DNA from: Bernardetiaceae bacterium
GTDB lineage: Bacteria > Bacteroidota > Bacteroidia > Cytophagales > Bernardetiaceae
DNA: 36,520 bases
Reading direction: 5' to 3'
Assembly: GCA_020832465.1 (NCBI GenBank)
Contig: JAFIER010000211.1
Location: 1 to 36,520 of the forward strand
The first letter of the stretch is position 1; the number at the start of each line of letters is the position of its first letter. Below the pieces are notes generated by a model. The model worked only from the letters and a program-made list of their open reading frames with translations, had not been told where the DNA came from and made no database searches. Both the position numbers and the translations under genes were made by a program. Of this stretch, positions 1-8,410 are shown in pieces.

Positions 1-272
1 ATTGTAGCTATCAATCATGAAGAATTCAGCAATTGCTACCCAATATTTAATACTGTCTTGAGAAGTCCTTATTTATTAAGCAATTGATTATCAGTTTTTT
101 AATAAATAAATAAAAAATAAAACAGGGGTGCGGAAAGTCAGATATAAATTTAGAACCATGCGACCATAGATTTTTCTATAGCCTGACCTTTGAAAAAATC
201 GGCTTAGAACTAACAGTGTTTTGAAAACTGTTAGTTCTAAAGGGTGCTACACCCGTGTGCCAAACCTATTTT
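1..272. other. Left-edge intergenic region with repeat hairpin
   Basis: No gene is visible. The stretch is AT-rich and ends in a perfect 12-bp inverted repeat, AGAACTAACAGT (206-217) and ACTGTTAGTTCT (227-238). This is the same internal palindrome found in the family A elements further right. Upstream of it, GAAAAAATCGGCTTAGAACTAACAG resembles the junction near 7056-7080, so this looks like a decayed composite repeat. The hairpin lies downstream of the minus-strand LRR gene and could help end its transcription, although no clear T-run follows. Confidence 0.6.
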
Positions 273-1106
273 TTAGATACCGCTATAAAAGACTTCACAA
301 TCGGGATACTTGCTTTTAAAAGTAGCTACATCTTTGCTATTAAGTGGAGAGTCTTCTGCGTACAAAATTATTAAGTTATTGCCTTTAATGGGTGTAATTT
401 TGCTTACCGCAGTTTTGGCAAAAACAATTTCTCTTAGATTGGAGAGTTTAGATAAAGGCTCTACCGAACTAACTTTTGTTTCAGAAAAGGTAAGCTCTGT
501 GAGTGCAGTCAGTTCTTTAAGAGGGTCTAAAGAGCTGACATTCGTGCGTGCCAGATAAAGTACTTCGAGGGATTTGACGTATTTGAGTGGATAAAGTGAG
601 CTTACTTTTGTATCCGTAATGTCTAAGGTTTCTAATTTTCTTAAACCTGCTAAGGGGCCGAGGTTTGTTATATTTGTTTTTCGGCATTCGAGGCTTTTCA
701 AACTCTTGACATTACGCAAAGGCTCGAGCGAACTAATACGCGTTTCGGAGCATTCTATTTTGCGAAGGTTCGGCAGTTCGCTTAAAGCGGAGAGGTCATT
801 TATACCATCATTTTGGTCGCACCAAAGTACTTCTAAATTTTTGAGTGCGCTTAAAGGTGCAAGTGTTCTTACGCCTGCATTGGAGCAGTCTATTTCTTTG
901 ATAGCAGCGATTTGCTCAAAGGCTGCGGCTGTGGGCGTGGCGTTTTTAGGTAGGTTTGCCTTTTCGGCAAAAAATCCTTTCCAATAACTATCCAAACTTG
1001 CCCACCAAGTGGCATTGGGCGTATCGGATTGAGCTATAGCAGTGCTACTATAAAAAAATAAGGCTATGCTAACGATAAGCGTACTTACAATGTATGATTT
1101 TTTCAT
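273..1106 (-). CDS. Exported leucine-rich repeat protein
   Basis: Predicted 277-residue secreted or periplasmic protein. It starts with a signal peptide (MKKSYIVSTL, a hydrophobic core, then STAIAQS), which supports the ATG at 1104-1106 over a longer reading from a TTG at 1133. After an N-terminal segment of about 60 residues, about eight 22-residue leucine-rich repeats follow, of internalin/LRR_4 style, each close to 'T.VSSL.PL..L..L..L'. The last repeat runs into a short cap ending CEVFYSGI. LRR arrays of this type bind proteins; no catalytic domain is present, so the ligand cannot be named. It is a lone gene, divergent from guaB across 412 bp. The fold is certain; the role is unknown. Confidence 0.85.
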   Translation of the reverse strand: MKKSYIVSTLIVSIALFFYSSTAIAQSDTPNATWWASLDSYWKGFFAEKANLPKNATPTAAAFEQIAAIKEIDCSNAGVRTLAPLSALKNLEVLWCDQNDGINDLSALSELPNLRKIECSETRISSLEPLRNVKSLKSLECRKTNITNLGPLAGLRKLETLDITDTKVSSLYPLKYVKSLEVLYLARTNVSSLDPLKELTALTELTFSETKVSSVEPLSKLSNLREIVFAKTAVSKITPIKGNNLIILYAEDSPLNSKDVATFKSKYPDCEVFYSGI

Positions 1107-1518
1107 GTCTTTTCTAATATAAGGTCTAAACAAATTAGATTTATGCTAAAAATACAATATTATTACGAAAAAAGCAAGTAAAATGTTAAGTAGCTACGCA
1201 AATACATTATAAATTGATGTATAAATAAGTATAGATACGCATAAATAAGCCCTGCCTATAGTGCGTATTTTTATTACAACTATTCCAAAACTTGTTTTTT
1301 TAAGCTATTTAAGAGTTTTGGCTTATCTATGCTTTTATTTTTTATTGATATAGGGGGAAGTAAGATTCTACGTAGATTGCAAAACTTTAATAGGTAAATA
1401 TTTGAGTTAAAAATTTAAAACCTATAGTTTGCATAAATAACTATGGCTATAGTTTTTCTTTTCAAAAATATTTGCTAATTTTGTGCTGCAAATAAAACCA
1501 TGTAAATTTTTGTTTGCC
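1107..1518. other. Divergent intergenic region, LRR gene / guaB
   Basis: No gene is seen in these 412 bp. The region carries the starts of two divergent genes and should hold both promoters. It has three short copies of an (G/C)(T/C)ATAAATAA motif near 1221, 1240 and 1431. A weak CCAAAAC...GTTTTGG inverted repeat spans 1285-1321. The only good promoter match is the -7 box before guaB. Confidence 0.5.
1476..1483 (+). promoter_or_regulatory. Putative guaB promoter -7 box (TAATTTTG)
   Basis: TAATTTTG matches the Bacteroidota -7 consensus TAnnTTTG and lies 35 bp before the guaB ATG. No clear TTG -33 element sits 19-21 bp upstream, so this is a one-box match. Confidence 0.4.
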
Positions 1519-2988
1519 ATGTCCATAGATTCTTCAAAATTTCTCTTCGAAGCGCTCACTTATGATGACGTGCTTCTCGTACCCGGATATTCTGAGGTAC
1601 TTCCACGTGATACAGAAACCTCTACTTTTCTGACGCAAAAAATCCAACTTAACATTCCAGTGCTCGCCGCTGCTATGGATACCGTTACGGAATCCGATAT
1701 GGCTATTGTGCTTGCTCGTGAAGGTGGTTTGGGTTTTATTCACAAAAATATGTCTATTCAAAAGCAAGCCGAGCAGGTGAGGCGTGTAAAACGCTCTGAA
1801 AGCGGTATGATTTTAGACCCCATTACACTAAAACCAGAGGCTACACTTGCTGATGCGAACCGTCTCATGTCAGAGTTTAAGATTGGAGGTATCCCTGTTA
1901 TTGATGAGCAAGGAACGCTTATTGGTATCATTACTAACCGAGATTTGCGCTTTCAAAAAGACTTAACCCGTCCAGTATCTGTGCTGATGACTAAGGAAAA
2001 TTTAATCACAGCGCCCGAGGGTGTAGGCTTGGCTCGTGCAGAGGATATTCTGAGAGAGTACAAAATAGAAAAATTGCCTATTACCAACAAAAAACACAAA
2101 CTTGTAGGGCTAATTACTTACAAAGATATTCTCAAAAAGAGAGACCGTCCGAATGCTTGTAAAGATGACTACGGGCGTTTGCGTGTCGGTGCTGCCGTAG
2201 GCGTTACAGCCGATACGCTTGAGCGGGTTACTGCTTTGTACGAGGCTGGAGTTGATATTATTACTATAGACACAGCCCATGGGCACTCTAAGGGCGTTAT
2301 AGATAAGCTCAAAGAAGTAAAAGCTAAGTATCCTGATTTGCAAGTTATTGTGGGCAATATTGCGACTGGCGAGGCTGCTAAGGCATTAGCGGAGGCTGGT
2401 GCTGATGCGGTAAAAGTAGGTGTAGGGCCAGGTAGTATTTGTACGACGCGCATTGTAGCTGGTATTGGTATGCCACAGCTTTCTGCTGTTTATGAAGCGG
2501 CTAAAGCACTTAAAGGCACTGGAGTTTGCATTATTGCTGATGGCGGGATTCGTTTTTCAGGTGATGTTGTCAAAGCCATTGCTGCGGGTGCCAATACGGT
2601 TATGATAGGTTCTCTTTTTGCTGGTACGGACGAAGCACCAGGCGAAATGATTATTTATGAAGGGCGTAAATTTAAGTATTATCGTGGCATGGGCTCACTT
2701 GAGGCTATGGAAGACGGTTCGAAAGACCGTTATTTCCAAGATACAGAGGACGATATTAAAAAACTCGTACCTGAAGGTATCACAGGGAGAGTCCCGTATA
2801 AAGGCAAAACTGAAGAAGTCTTGTATCAAATTACGGGGGGCTTAAAAGCTGGTATGGGGTATTGTGGTGCTAAAGACATTCCAGAACTGCAAGAAGCTAA
2901 ATTTGTCAAAATTACAAATGCCGGCATGCGGGAGAGTCACCCACATGATGTATTTATCACACGTGAAGCACCAAATTATAGCCGATAA
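1519..2988 (+). CDS. guaB: Inosine-5'-monophosphate dehydrogenase
   Basis: Oxidises IMP to XMP with NAD+, the committed step of GMP synthesis in the cytosol. The 489-residue product has the usual family length. The TIM barrel is interrupted by two CBS domains (about residues 95-210, including [20 protein letters not shown]). The catalytic loop GPGSICTTR places the nucleophilic cysteine at residue 308. The phosphate-binding segment [10 protein letters not shown] and the flap motif [10 protein letters not shown] follow. The start is the ATG at 1519 ([10 protein letters not shown]); an in-frame GTG at 1483 would add 12 residues overlapping the promoter box and is less likely. Transcription probably ends at the hairpin at 3199-3235, shared with the convergent ctp gene. 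Confidence 0.97.
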   Translation: MSIDSSKFLFEALTYDDVLLVPGYSEVLPRDTETSTFLTQKIQLNIPVLAAAMDTVTESDMAIVLAREGGLGFIHKNMSIQKQAEQVRRVKRSESGMILDPITLKPEATLADANRLMSEFKIGGIPVIDEQGTLIGIITNRDLRFQKDLTRPVSVLMTKENLITAPEGVGLARAEDILREYKIEKLPITNKKHKLVGLITYKDILKKRDRPNACKDDYGRLRVGAAVGVTADTLERVTALYEAGVDIITIDTAHGHSKGVIDKLKEVKAKYPDLQVIVGNIATGEAAKALAEAGADAVKVGVGPGSICTTRIVAGIGMPQLSAVYEAAKALKGTGVCIIADGGIRFSGDVVKAIAAGANTVMIGSLFAGTDEAPGEMIIYEGRKFKYYRGMGSLEAMEDGSKDRYFQDTEDDIKKLVPEGITGRVPYKGKTEEVLYQITGGLKAGMGYCGAKDIPELQEAKFVKITNAGMRESHPHDVFITREAPNYSR

Positions 2989-3012
2989 GTATTTATTGCA
3001 GTTTTATTGGTA

Positions 3013-3146
3013 ATCATACTACCTACTGGACATTCTCCTTCCAGAAATAACCTGTCTCAAAGAAATGTTATTTCTAATCCTATTTTTCAATAGCGTGAGC
3101 GTGGGGGGCAAACCTCACGTCATGGAAAAATATCTAATGATATGAT
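3013..3146. repeat. Palindromic element, family B (copy B1)
   Basis: A 134-bp non-coding element between convergent guaB and ctp. Ends are ATCATACT (3013-3020) and ATATGAT (3140-3146), flanked by a 5-bp duplication with one mismatch (TGGTA / CGGTA). Inside are two hairpin modules: an AAATAAC...GTTATTT stem near 3045-3080, and a second stem reading roughly CAATAGCGTG..CACGTCATGG at 3088-3125. Both modules recur elsewhere in the window. Confidence 0.65.
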
Positions 3147-3198
3147 CGGTAATAACTACTATTATATAAGGCATGTTCGTGAAAAATAGGTTATGCTC

Positions 3199-3235
3199 AA
3201 AAAAGCTCCAATTCTCTTTGAGATTGGAGCTTTTT
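3199..3235. terminator. Bidirectional terminator, guaB / ctp
   Basis: A perfect stem, AAAAGCTCCAAT and ATTGGAGCTTTT around a 10-nt loop, has A-runs on the left and T-runs on the right. It therefore reads as an intrinsic terminator on both strands, between two convergent genes. Confidence 0.88.
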
Positions 3236-3270
3236 GTATAAGGGGATAATTTACTTTAATAGTTAGGGGC

Positions 3271-4917
3271 TTATGGCTTAATAAGCTTAGCATAACGCTC
3301 TTTATCATTCAAAATTTCTATGGCAGCAAGCACATCGTGGTCGTCGTCAAAAGAGGCTTCTATTGCACCTTTTTGCAAGTAATATCTTGAAGCAATTTCA
3401 GATTCTAATGCTTCTTTAATCTGGATTTTAAAGCTGTTTAAATCTGCTTCTTTGCTATGTGATGCACCTTGCTCAAGGGCGTTAATTTGACCTTTGAGTG
3501 CTTCATAATAGGCTTCATCTTTTGCAGTTTCGCGCAGTTCGCGAATCATTTTTTCGACTTTGGTGGTATAGTCATAATCTTTATCTTTGAGCCATGCTTT
3601 AAACTCGTTGTACTCAGCATCGCTCAGTTTGAAGTTTTTTGCATTGGGAATTGTTTCGTGCTCGGCGTGGTATTTATTTGCAAAATCAAAAATCCAGCCT
3701 TTGTTAAGCAAGCTTCTCAAAATAGGAGGGGGCGCGGGGTGTTCAACCTCTACATCAGGGCGTACACCGCCCCCGTCATATACTAATCGTCCGTTACGTG
3801 TTTTGAAAGGCACACGTAGGGAATCTGGAATGCGCCCTACGCTACCATCATCATTGCGATGCGAATAATCTATAGCTTGAATGCAACGCCCGCTTGGGAT
3901 ATAGTATTTTGCAACTGTTACTTTGAGTTTGGAGTTGTAAGAAAGAGAGCGTGTAGATTGCACTAATCCTTTACCAAAAGTATTTTCACCGATGAGAAGC
4001 CCCCTATCGTAGTCTTGAATTACACCAGCTACAATTTCAGAAGCTGAGGCACTTCCACTGCTTATAAGCACCGCCATAGGTATTTCTTCATCAAAGGGGT
4101 CATCTAAGGATTTATAAATTTTGTTCCACTCGGCAATGCGTCCTTTGGTGCTTACAATATCTCGTCCTTTCGGTACGAATACATTAGAAACATTTACAGC
4201 TTCGGTGAGTAAGCCGCCAGGATTGCCTCTCAAATCCAAGATTATTTTTTCAGCACCTTCTTCTTTAAGTGATTTGAGTGCGTCTCTAACTTCTTTGCCC
4301 GCATCTCTTGTAAAGTCTGTAAGCTGAATAAGCCCTACATTTTCAGTTACCATACCATAATAAGGTACATTTCTAAGTTGAATTTGTTGGCGTTTTACGG
4401 GGATATCAAGCAAATTTGTTTTGCCGTATCTTTTGATTTTTAGCACTACATCAGAATTGGCTTGCCCGCGCAAAAGACGTGTAATCTCTTCGGCATTATC
4501 GGGCGTAACATCTACGCCATCAATAGCCATAATCTGATCGCCGACTTGCAAGCCTGCTTTATGGGCTGCATATCCTTCAAAAGGCATAGCTACAAACACT
4601 TTTCCATTTTGTGTTTTGATATTTGCACCAATGCCGCCGTATTGCCCTGTCATAGAACTGCGATAATCTTCAATTCTATCCTCTGGAATGTAGTTTGTAT
4701 AAGGGTCTAACTCGGCAAGCATAGCAGTAATGCCCGTTTCCATGACCTTACTTGGATTGACTTCATCAACGTAATAGGTGTTGATTTCTTTGTAAAGTGT
4801 AGCAAAGATATCGAGATTGCGTGCAATTTCAAAATACTTTTCTGTTGTATCAAAAGAAGTAAGCACGAAAAAGAATAGTAGAATGCCGCTACTTGCTATA
4901 ATGATTTTTTTCCTCAT
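3271..4917 (-). CDS. S41 family carboxy-terminal processing peptidase (tail-specific protease)
   Basis: Serine protease of the CtpA/Prc family, which trims or degrades exported proteins from their C-termini. The 548-residue protein starts MRKKIIIASSG, with a hydrophobic signal or anchor segment at residues 4-22, so it acts in the periplasm. A PDZ domain covers about residues 92-165 (GGIGANI, GLQVGDQIMAIDGVDV). The catalytic core shows GSASASE with Ser289 and TFGKG with Lys316, the Ser/Lys pair of the family, plus DLRGNPGG. A charged C-terminal region of about 130 residues follows. It lies 271 bp from rnpA on the same strand, so co-transcription is uncertain. Its substrate cannot be told from sequence. 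Confidence 0.95.
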   Translation of the reverse strand: MRKKIIIASSGILLFFFVLTSFDTTEKYFEIARNLDIFATLYKEINTYYVDEVNPSKVMETGITAMLAELDPYTNYIPEDRIEDYRSSMTGQYGGIGANIKTQNGKVFVAMPFEGYAAHKAGLQVGDQIMAIDGVDVTPDNAEEITRLLRGQANSDVVLKIKRYGKTNLLDIPVKRQQIQLRNVPYYGMVTENVGLIQLTDFTRDAGKEVRDALKSLKEEGAEKIILDLRGNPGGLLTEAVNVSNVFVPKGRDIVSTKGRIAEWNKIYKSLDDPFDEEIPMAVLISSGSASASEIVAGVIQDYDRGLLIGENTFGKGLVQSTRSLSYNSKLKVTVAKYYIPSGRCIQAIDYSHRNDDGSVGRIPDSLRVPFKTRNGRLVYDGGGVRPDVEVEHPAPPPILRSLLNKGWIFDFANKYHAEHETIPNAKNFKLSDAEYNEFKAWLKDKDYDYTTKVEKMIRELRETAKDEAYYEALKGQINALEQGASHSKEADLNSFKIQIKEALESEIASRYYLQKGAIEASFDDDHDVLAAIEILNDKERYAKLIKP

Positions 4918-4981
4918 GATATTGATTATCTATATTTGTGATGTAAATTTTGATGCAAAAATGATATAGTTGTGTCGCTAA

Positions 4982-4989
4982 CAAAGTTA
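4982..4989 (-). promoter_or_regulatory. Possible -7 box for the S41 peptidase (TAACTTTG)
   Basis: On the minus strand TAACTTTG matches TAnnTTTG about 65 bp before the ATG. No matching -33 TTG was confirmed. The rest of 4918-5188 shows nothing convincing. Confidence 0.3.
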
Positions 4990-5188
4990 TGCTAAGTTTA
5001 TTTAATGAGTACATTTCAAAATTACCTACTTTGGTTTGTAGGGGGTAGAGGCGTTATAATACCGATTAAAATGCAAACAACTCATGATACACTTTGCGTT
5101 AAGTCAGTAAATGCTCAGACAACTTATGTTAATATACGTATATTTATGCAAATTAGTTTAGTTTTGTTACAAAAAAATCAATATAATT

Positions 5189-5560
5189 TTACAACGGAAT
5201 TTTTTTTATAGCCTTATGCAAATTGCGGTGTAAAGTAGCATACTCAAAATTATCTTTGCCTACAAAAATAATAGCTATATGTTTGATGTTTTTGTGCGGT
5301 TTTAAAAAATCTTTGTGATGTAAACGATAGATTTCCTTTATTTGTCTTTTTATACGATTTCTATCTACGGCTTTTTTGCGATACCGTTTAGGTACGCTAA
5401 TCAAAACCTGCCGTTGCAAAGGCTCAGTATCTTCTGTTGCCTTATCACTTTTTTGGTATAGCACTTTAAAAGGGTAAGAAAATACAGATGCCCCCTCTTT
5501 GAAAATACTATCTATGAGCTTACGGCTACACAAGCGCAATGATTTAGGAAGTGTATTCAT
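5189..5560 (-). CDS. rnpA: Ribonuclease P protein component
   Basis: Basic protein subunit that assists the RNase P RNA in cutting 5' leaders from pre-tRNAs. The 123-residue product carries the family signature KKAVDRNRIKRQIKEIYR (RNR motif) at about residues 68-85. An upstream basic region includes LRLCSRKLIDSIFKEG, with the family's conserved SRK in the first helix. The start is taken at the ATG at 5558-5560 (MNTLPKSLR); a TTG at 5578 would add six unlikely residues. There is no rpmH next to it, unlike the common rpmH-rnpA arrangement; tgt lies upstream instead, separated by a family B repeat. The next gene downstream is the S41 peptidase. Confidence 0.95.
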   Translation of the reverse strand: MNTLPKSLRLCSRKLIDSIFKEGASVFSYPFKVLYQKSDKATEDTEPLQRQVLISVPKRYRKKAVDRNRIKRQIKEIYRLHHKDFLKPHKNIKHIAIIFVGKDNFEYATLHRNLHKAIKKIPL

Positions 5561-5617
5561 AGTATAAAGATAGTACAAAATTTAGAACAAAAAAATACAT
5601 AAAGTTATAAGGAATAC

Positions 5618-5694
5618 CCCATATCACTATGCATTTTTCCATAGCGTGGGGTTTGCAAACGCCAACGCTATGTAAAAATGTACAGTAGTATGAT
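5618..5694. repeat. Palindromic element, family B (copy B2)
   Basis: A 77-bp element that is almost one long hairpin. The left end CCCATATCACTATGCATTTTT pairs with the right end of the form ATCATACTACTGTACATTTTT read from the other strand. The central stem is CATAGCGTGGGGTTTGC..GCCAACGCTATG. It ends 5 bp from the tgt stop codon, so it may serve as the 3' hairpin of tgt. The 5-bp flanks (AATAC / AAAAT) do not form a clear duplication. Confidence 0.65.
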
Positions 5695-5699
5695 AAAAA

Positions 5700-6830
5700 T
5701 TATAATTTTTGGCTAATCTGTGGCAGGGTTTGATTTTTCCACGTGGCAAAATCACCTGCTATGATATGCTTTCGGGCTTCTGTTACAAGCTCGAGGTAGA
5801 ATGTAAGGTTTTGTAAAGTAGCAATTTGAGAACCTAAAATTTCATTGCATTTATGCAAATGCCTTAAATAGGCTTTGCTATAAAATTGCCCTGCATAACC
5901 TTTTGTTTGGGCATCTATGGGCGAGAAGTCCCGTTCCCATTTTTGATTGCGAATATTGAGCTGTCCGTTCCAAGTAAAAATCATACCATTGCGTGCATTG
6001 CGTGTAGGCATCACACAGTCAAACATATCTACACCTAAGGCAATGCACTCGAGCAAATTGGCAGGTGTGCCGACTCCCATGAGATAGCGTGGCTTATCAG
6101 CAGGTAGAATATTACAAACTAAGTCTGTGTGTCTGTACATCTCCTCTGTAGGTTCGCCCACGGAAAGCCCGCCAATAGCATTACCTTCGCGCTCAAAAGA
6201 AGCAATTTTTTCAGCAGAGGCTTGCCGCAAATCATCGTACACACTGCCCTGTACAATAGGAAAAAGCGTTTGGCTATAGCCATATTTGGCTTCTGTATTA
6301 TCAAAACGCTCGACGCAACGGGCGAGCCAGCGATGAGTAAGCTCCATAGAATTTTTGGCATACTCATAATCGCAAGGATAAGGCGGGCATTCATCAAATG
6401 CCATAATAATATCCGCCCCAATACTGCGCTGCATATCCATTACATTCTCGGGCGTAAAATATAATTTTGCCCCATCGTGGTGGGAACGAAACTGCACACC
6501 CTCTTCTGTAATTTTACGATTTTCACCTAAGGAATAGACTTGATAGCCACCACTATCTGTCAATATAGGACGATTCCAACCATTAAAACGGTGGAGCCCC
6601 CCCGCCTCTTCCAGAATATCCAAACCAGGACGTATGAAAAGATGGTAGGTATTGCCTAATATAATTTGTGCTTTGATGTCTTGCTCAAGCTCACGTGTAT
6701 GTATGGCTTTAACAGTCCCGAGCGTACCTACGGGCATAAAAATAGGTGTTTCGATAGTGCCGTGGTCAGTGGTAATTTCCCCAGCACGCGCCTTGCTTTT
6801 AGGGTCGGTGTGTGTATGTTCGAACTTCAA
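5700..6830 (-). CDS. tgt: Queuine tRNA-guanosine(34) transglycosylase, zinc ligands absent
   Basis: Exchanges guanine-34 for preQ1 in the anticodon of Asp, Asn, His and Tyr tRNAs, a step in queuosine synthesis. The 376-residue TIM barrel has both catalytic aspartates: Asp92 in DSGGYQVYSL and the nucleophile Asp271 in GVDMFDCVMPTR. The segment PIVQGSVY and the GGLSVGEP substrate loop are present. The start is a TTG at 6828-6830: KFEHTHTDPKSKARAG matches the family N-terminus, an in-frame stop lies just upstream, and the next ATG would remove 31 conserved residues. Oddly, the C-x-C-x2-C...H zinc site reads T309-K-G311-Y-A-G314 and Gln340, so all four ligands are replaced. No other queuosine genes are nearby. 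Confidence 0.95.
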   Translation of the reverse strand: MKFEHTHTDPKSKARAGEITTDHGTIETPIFMPVGTLGTVKAIHTRELEQDIKAQIILGNTYHLFIRPGLDILEEAGGLHRFNGWNRPILTDSGGYQVYSLGENRKITEEGVQFRSHHDGAKLYFTPENVMDMQRSIGADIIMAFDECPPYPCDYEYAKNSMELTHRWLARCVERFDNTEAKYGYSQTLFPIVQGSVYDDLRQASAEKIASFEREGNAIGGLSVGEPTEEMYRHTDLVCNILPADKPRYLMGVGTPANLLECIALGVDMFDCVMPTRNARNGMIFTWNGQLNIRNQKWERDFSPIDAQTKGYAGQFYSKAYLRHLHKCNEILGSQIATLQNLTFYLELVTEARKHIIAGDFATWKNQTLPQISQKL

Positions 6831-7133
6831 GAAAATTATGTTTTAAAGATGAGTAATAGGCATTTTTGCGTTTCGGAGTTCAATATAAGATTTCTCGGCT
6901 CTACGTCAGTCAAGTTGCTAAAACGACTTCATTATAGCTGGAACTTCGTTACTACAGGCGCACAAATATGAATTGCACCCAATCAATGTCAGGTATCTGG
7001 ACTCATAACGACTATATATTTTTTCATAGTGTGGGGTTTGCAAACCCTACGCTATGAAAAAATGGGCTTAGAACTAACATGTCTTAAAGAAATTTTATTT
7101 TGAACTCTTCATGTTTTTTTAATGGCTTCTGTT
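6831..7133. other. Intergenic region with repeat fragments
   Basis: No gene. It holds a degraded family C end (ACGTCAGTCAAGTTGCTAAA near 6903-6922) and an AGCTGGAACTTCGTTACTACAGG segment near 6938-6960 that also occurs inside copy C3. At 6964-6980 there is a 17-bp exact inverse match to the left end of element D1. From 7002 a family B hairpin follows. Confidence 0.55.
7002..7060. repeat. Family B hairpin, right end truncated
   Basis: The left end CTCATAACGACTATATATT resembles the family B end. A strong stem follows: TTTTTTCATAGTGTGGGGTT, then TGCAA, then a near-perfect reverse complement ending CTACGCTATGAAAAAA. No GTATGAT right end is found; the sequence continues as GGGCTTAGAACTAACATG, the start of the family A-type palindrome. 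Confidence 0.55.
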
Positions 7134-7829
7134 TTAACGATTAAGCTCTACAAGTTTTTCTAAATTATAAACCTTACCCATTACAATCAGCATATCAGAG
7201 TGCTCGAGTACAATATCTTGTCCAGGGCGGTTGAGTAGGTGCTCTACTTGCTTTACTTCGCCATTATTTTGATTTTCTGTATATACTCTTTTGATGGCAA
7301 TAAGGTCTATTTCATAGTTTTCTATAAACTTAGCCTGCGCAATACTTCGGTTAATTAAACGGCGCGGTACTTGAATTTCGCTGATAGAATATTCATCAGG
7401 CAGTGGCAAAAAGGCTTTCATATTCGGATTGAGTAGCATTTCAGCAACGAGCTTACCGACTTCATCTTCGGGCGAGAGTACTTCTGATACTCCCAATTTA
7501 TTGAGAATCAGGCGTTGCTGGTCATTCATAGCACGAGCAATGATACGCTTGACATTGAGCTCCAGCAATTGAACGGTCGTGAGCAGTAAGCCCTCGATAT
7601 TCTCACCAATAGCGATAAGCACAGCGTCCATATCAATTAAATTTTGCGTACTGATCGCTTTTCTGTCGGTAGCATCTAAGGCTACAGCATAGGCTACATC
7701 GTCTTTAATAGCTTCTACACGTTCGATGTCTCTATCTATTGCCAACACCTCGGCACCTCTTTGTGCTAAGTTGCGTGCTACAGCATATCCAAAATGACCA
7801 AGTCCGATAACAGCAAATTTGTCAGGCAT
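7134..7829 (-). CDS. KtrA/TrkA-type potassium uptake regulatory (RCK) protein
   Basis: Cytosolic gating ring subunit that binds nucleotides and controls a KtrB/TrkH potassium channel. The 231-residue protein has an RCK_N Rossmann domain starting at residue 4 (VIGLGHFGYAVARNLA), with the acidic end of the second strand in VLAIDRD. An RCK_C domain follows from about residue 135 (EISEIQVPRRLINRSIAQ through DMLIVMGK). The start is the ATG at 7827-7829; the TTG at 7871 would add 14 residues before the first strand and is unlikely. A CAAATTTA (inverse TAnnTTTG) lies at 7888-7895. No membrane channel gene is adjacent, so its partner must lie elsewhere. Confidence 0.9.
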   Translation of the reverse strand: MPDKFAVIGLGHFGYAVARNLAQRGAEVLAIDRDIERVEAIKDDVAYAVALDATDRKAISTQNLIDMDAVLIAIGENIEGLLLTTVQLLELNVKRIIARAMNDQQRLILNKLGVSEVLSPEDEVGKLVAEMLLNPNMKAFLPLPDEYSISEIQVPRRLINRSIAQAKFIENYEIDLIAIKRVYTENQNNGEVKQVEHLLNRPGQDIVLEHSDMLIVMGKVYNLEKLVELNR

Positions 7830-7946
7830 ATTATTTTTATAAAATGATGATCTTACCTTTGGCAAAGGCAAACGGCTACAACTACTACAAATTTAAGAAA
7901 AAAAGTCTATAATTTTAAAGATTACTAAGGTTTTCCTTTATGCAAA

Positions 7947-8049
7947 ATCATACTACTGTATATCTGCCAGCCATATCTAAGCTCATTTTTCCATAGCGCG
8001 TGGGGTTTGCAAACCCTACGCGCTATGGAAAAATCTATAGTTGTATGAT
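7947..8049. repeat. Palindromic element, family B (copy B3), with 5-bp duplication
   Basis: A 103-bp element with inverted ends ATCATACTACTGTATAT and ATAGTTGTATGAT, flanked on both sides by GCAAA (7942-7946 and 8050-8054). The core is a 40-bp stem, TTTTTCCATAGCGCGTGGGG and its complement around TTTGCAAA. There is no coding capacity. Confidence 0.78.
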
Positions 8050-8079
8050 GCAAAATAAAGAGGGGTTAGTAAACAAACA

Positions 8080-8110
8080 AAGCACAAAACCTATGGGTGG
8101 CTTTGTGCTT
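8080..8110 (-). terminator. Probable terminator for elbB
   Basis: Inverted repeat AAGCACAAA (8080-8088) and TTTGTGCTT (8102-8110). On the minus strand it is followed by TGTTTGTTTAC, so it can end transcripts from elbB. It lies about 300 bp past the elbB stop, apparently pushed away by the B4 and A1 insertions. Confidence 0.6.
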
Positions 8111-8212
8111 TAGCATAAATATGTGATAAGATGCGAGTCAAATACTGCTTAGCAATAGACTGGCGCATGCTCAATTCCGCCGTATGATGATGATAAAGAT
8201 TTTATCTTTGCA

Positions 8213-8393
8213 ATCATACTATTAGACATTCACGGTAGTCTTAAAGATGTAATGCTCAAAGTCTTTCAAAACTAACAGTTCTCAAAGAACTGTTAGTTCT
8301 AAGCATTACTTGTTATGCACTACCGCCATCAATAACATTTTTTTGAGAAATGTTATTACTAAGCCCATTTTACTATATCATCTGTGGTATGAT
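8213..8393. repeat. Family B element (copy B4) interrupted by a family A element
   Basis: Ends ATCATACT (8213) and GTATGAT (8393) are flanked by perfect 5-bp duplications TTGCA (8208-8212 and 8394-8398). The 90 bp belonging to B4 are split after position 8233 by copy A1. The remaining right part holds an AATAACATTT...AAATGTTATT hairpin (8331-8356). Confidence 0.75.
8234..8324. repeat. Family A MITE-like element (copy A1), nested in B4
   Basis: 91 bp, ends GGTAGT / ACTACC, almost identical to copy A4 in the same orientation. The internal stem is AACTAACAGTTCT...AGAACTGTTAGTT. Unlike A2-A4, the 8-bp flanks differ (ACATTCAC and GCCATCAA), so the target duplication is missing or lost. Confidence 0.78.
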
Positions 8394-8410
8394 TTGCAAT
8401 AGCAAATGGC

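Larger units (their letters stand above)
7830..8410. other. Repeat-dense intergenic region
   Basis: 581 bp without a gene between the KtrA-type gene and elbB. It is filled by family B copy B3 (7947-8049), a terminator-like hairpin (8080-8110), and family B copy B4 (8213-8393) with a family A element nested inside it. Each is described separately. Confidence 0.8.

Noticed and set aside
5005-5211. 68-codon frame upstream of the S41 peptidase, plus strand
   Set aside because: It runs into the 3' end of rnpA on the other strand and has no conserved features.
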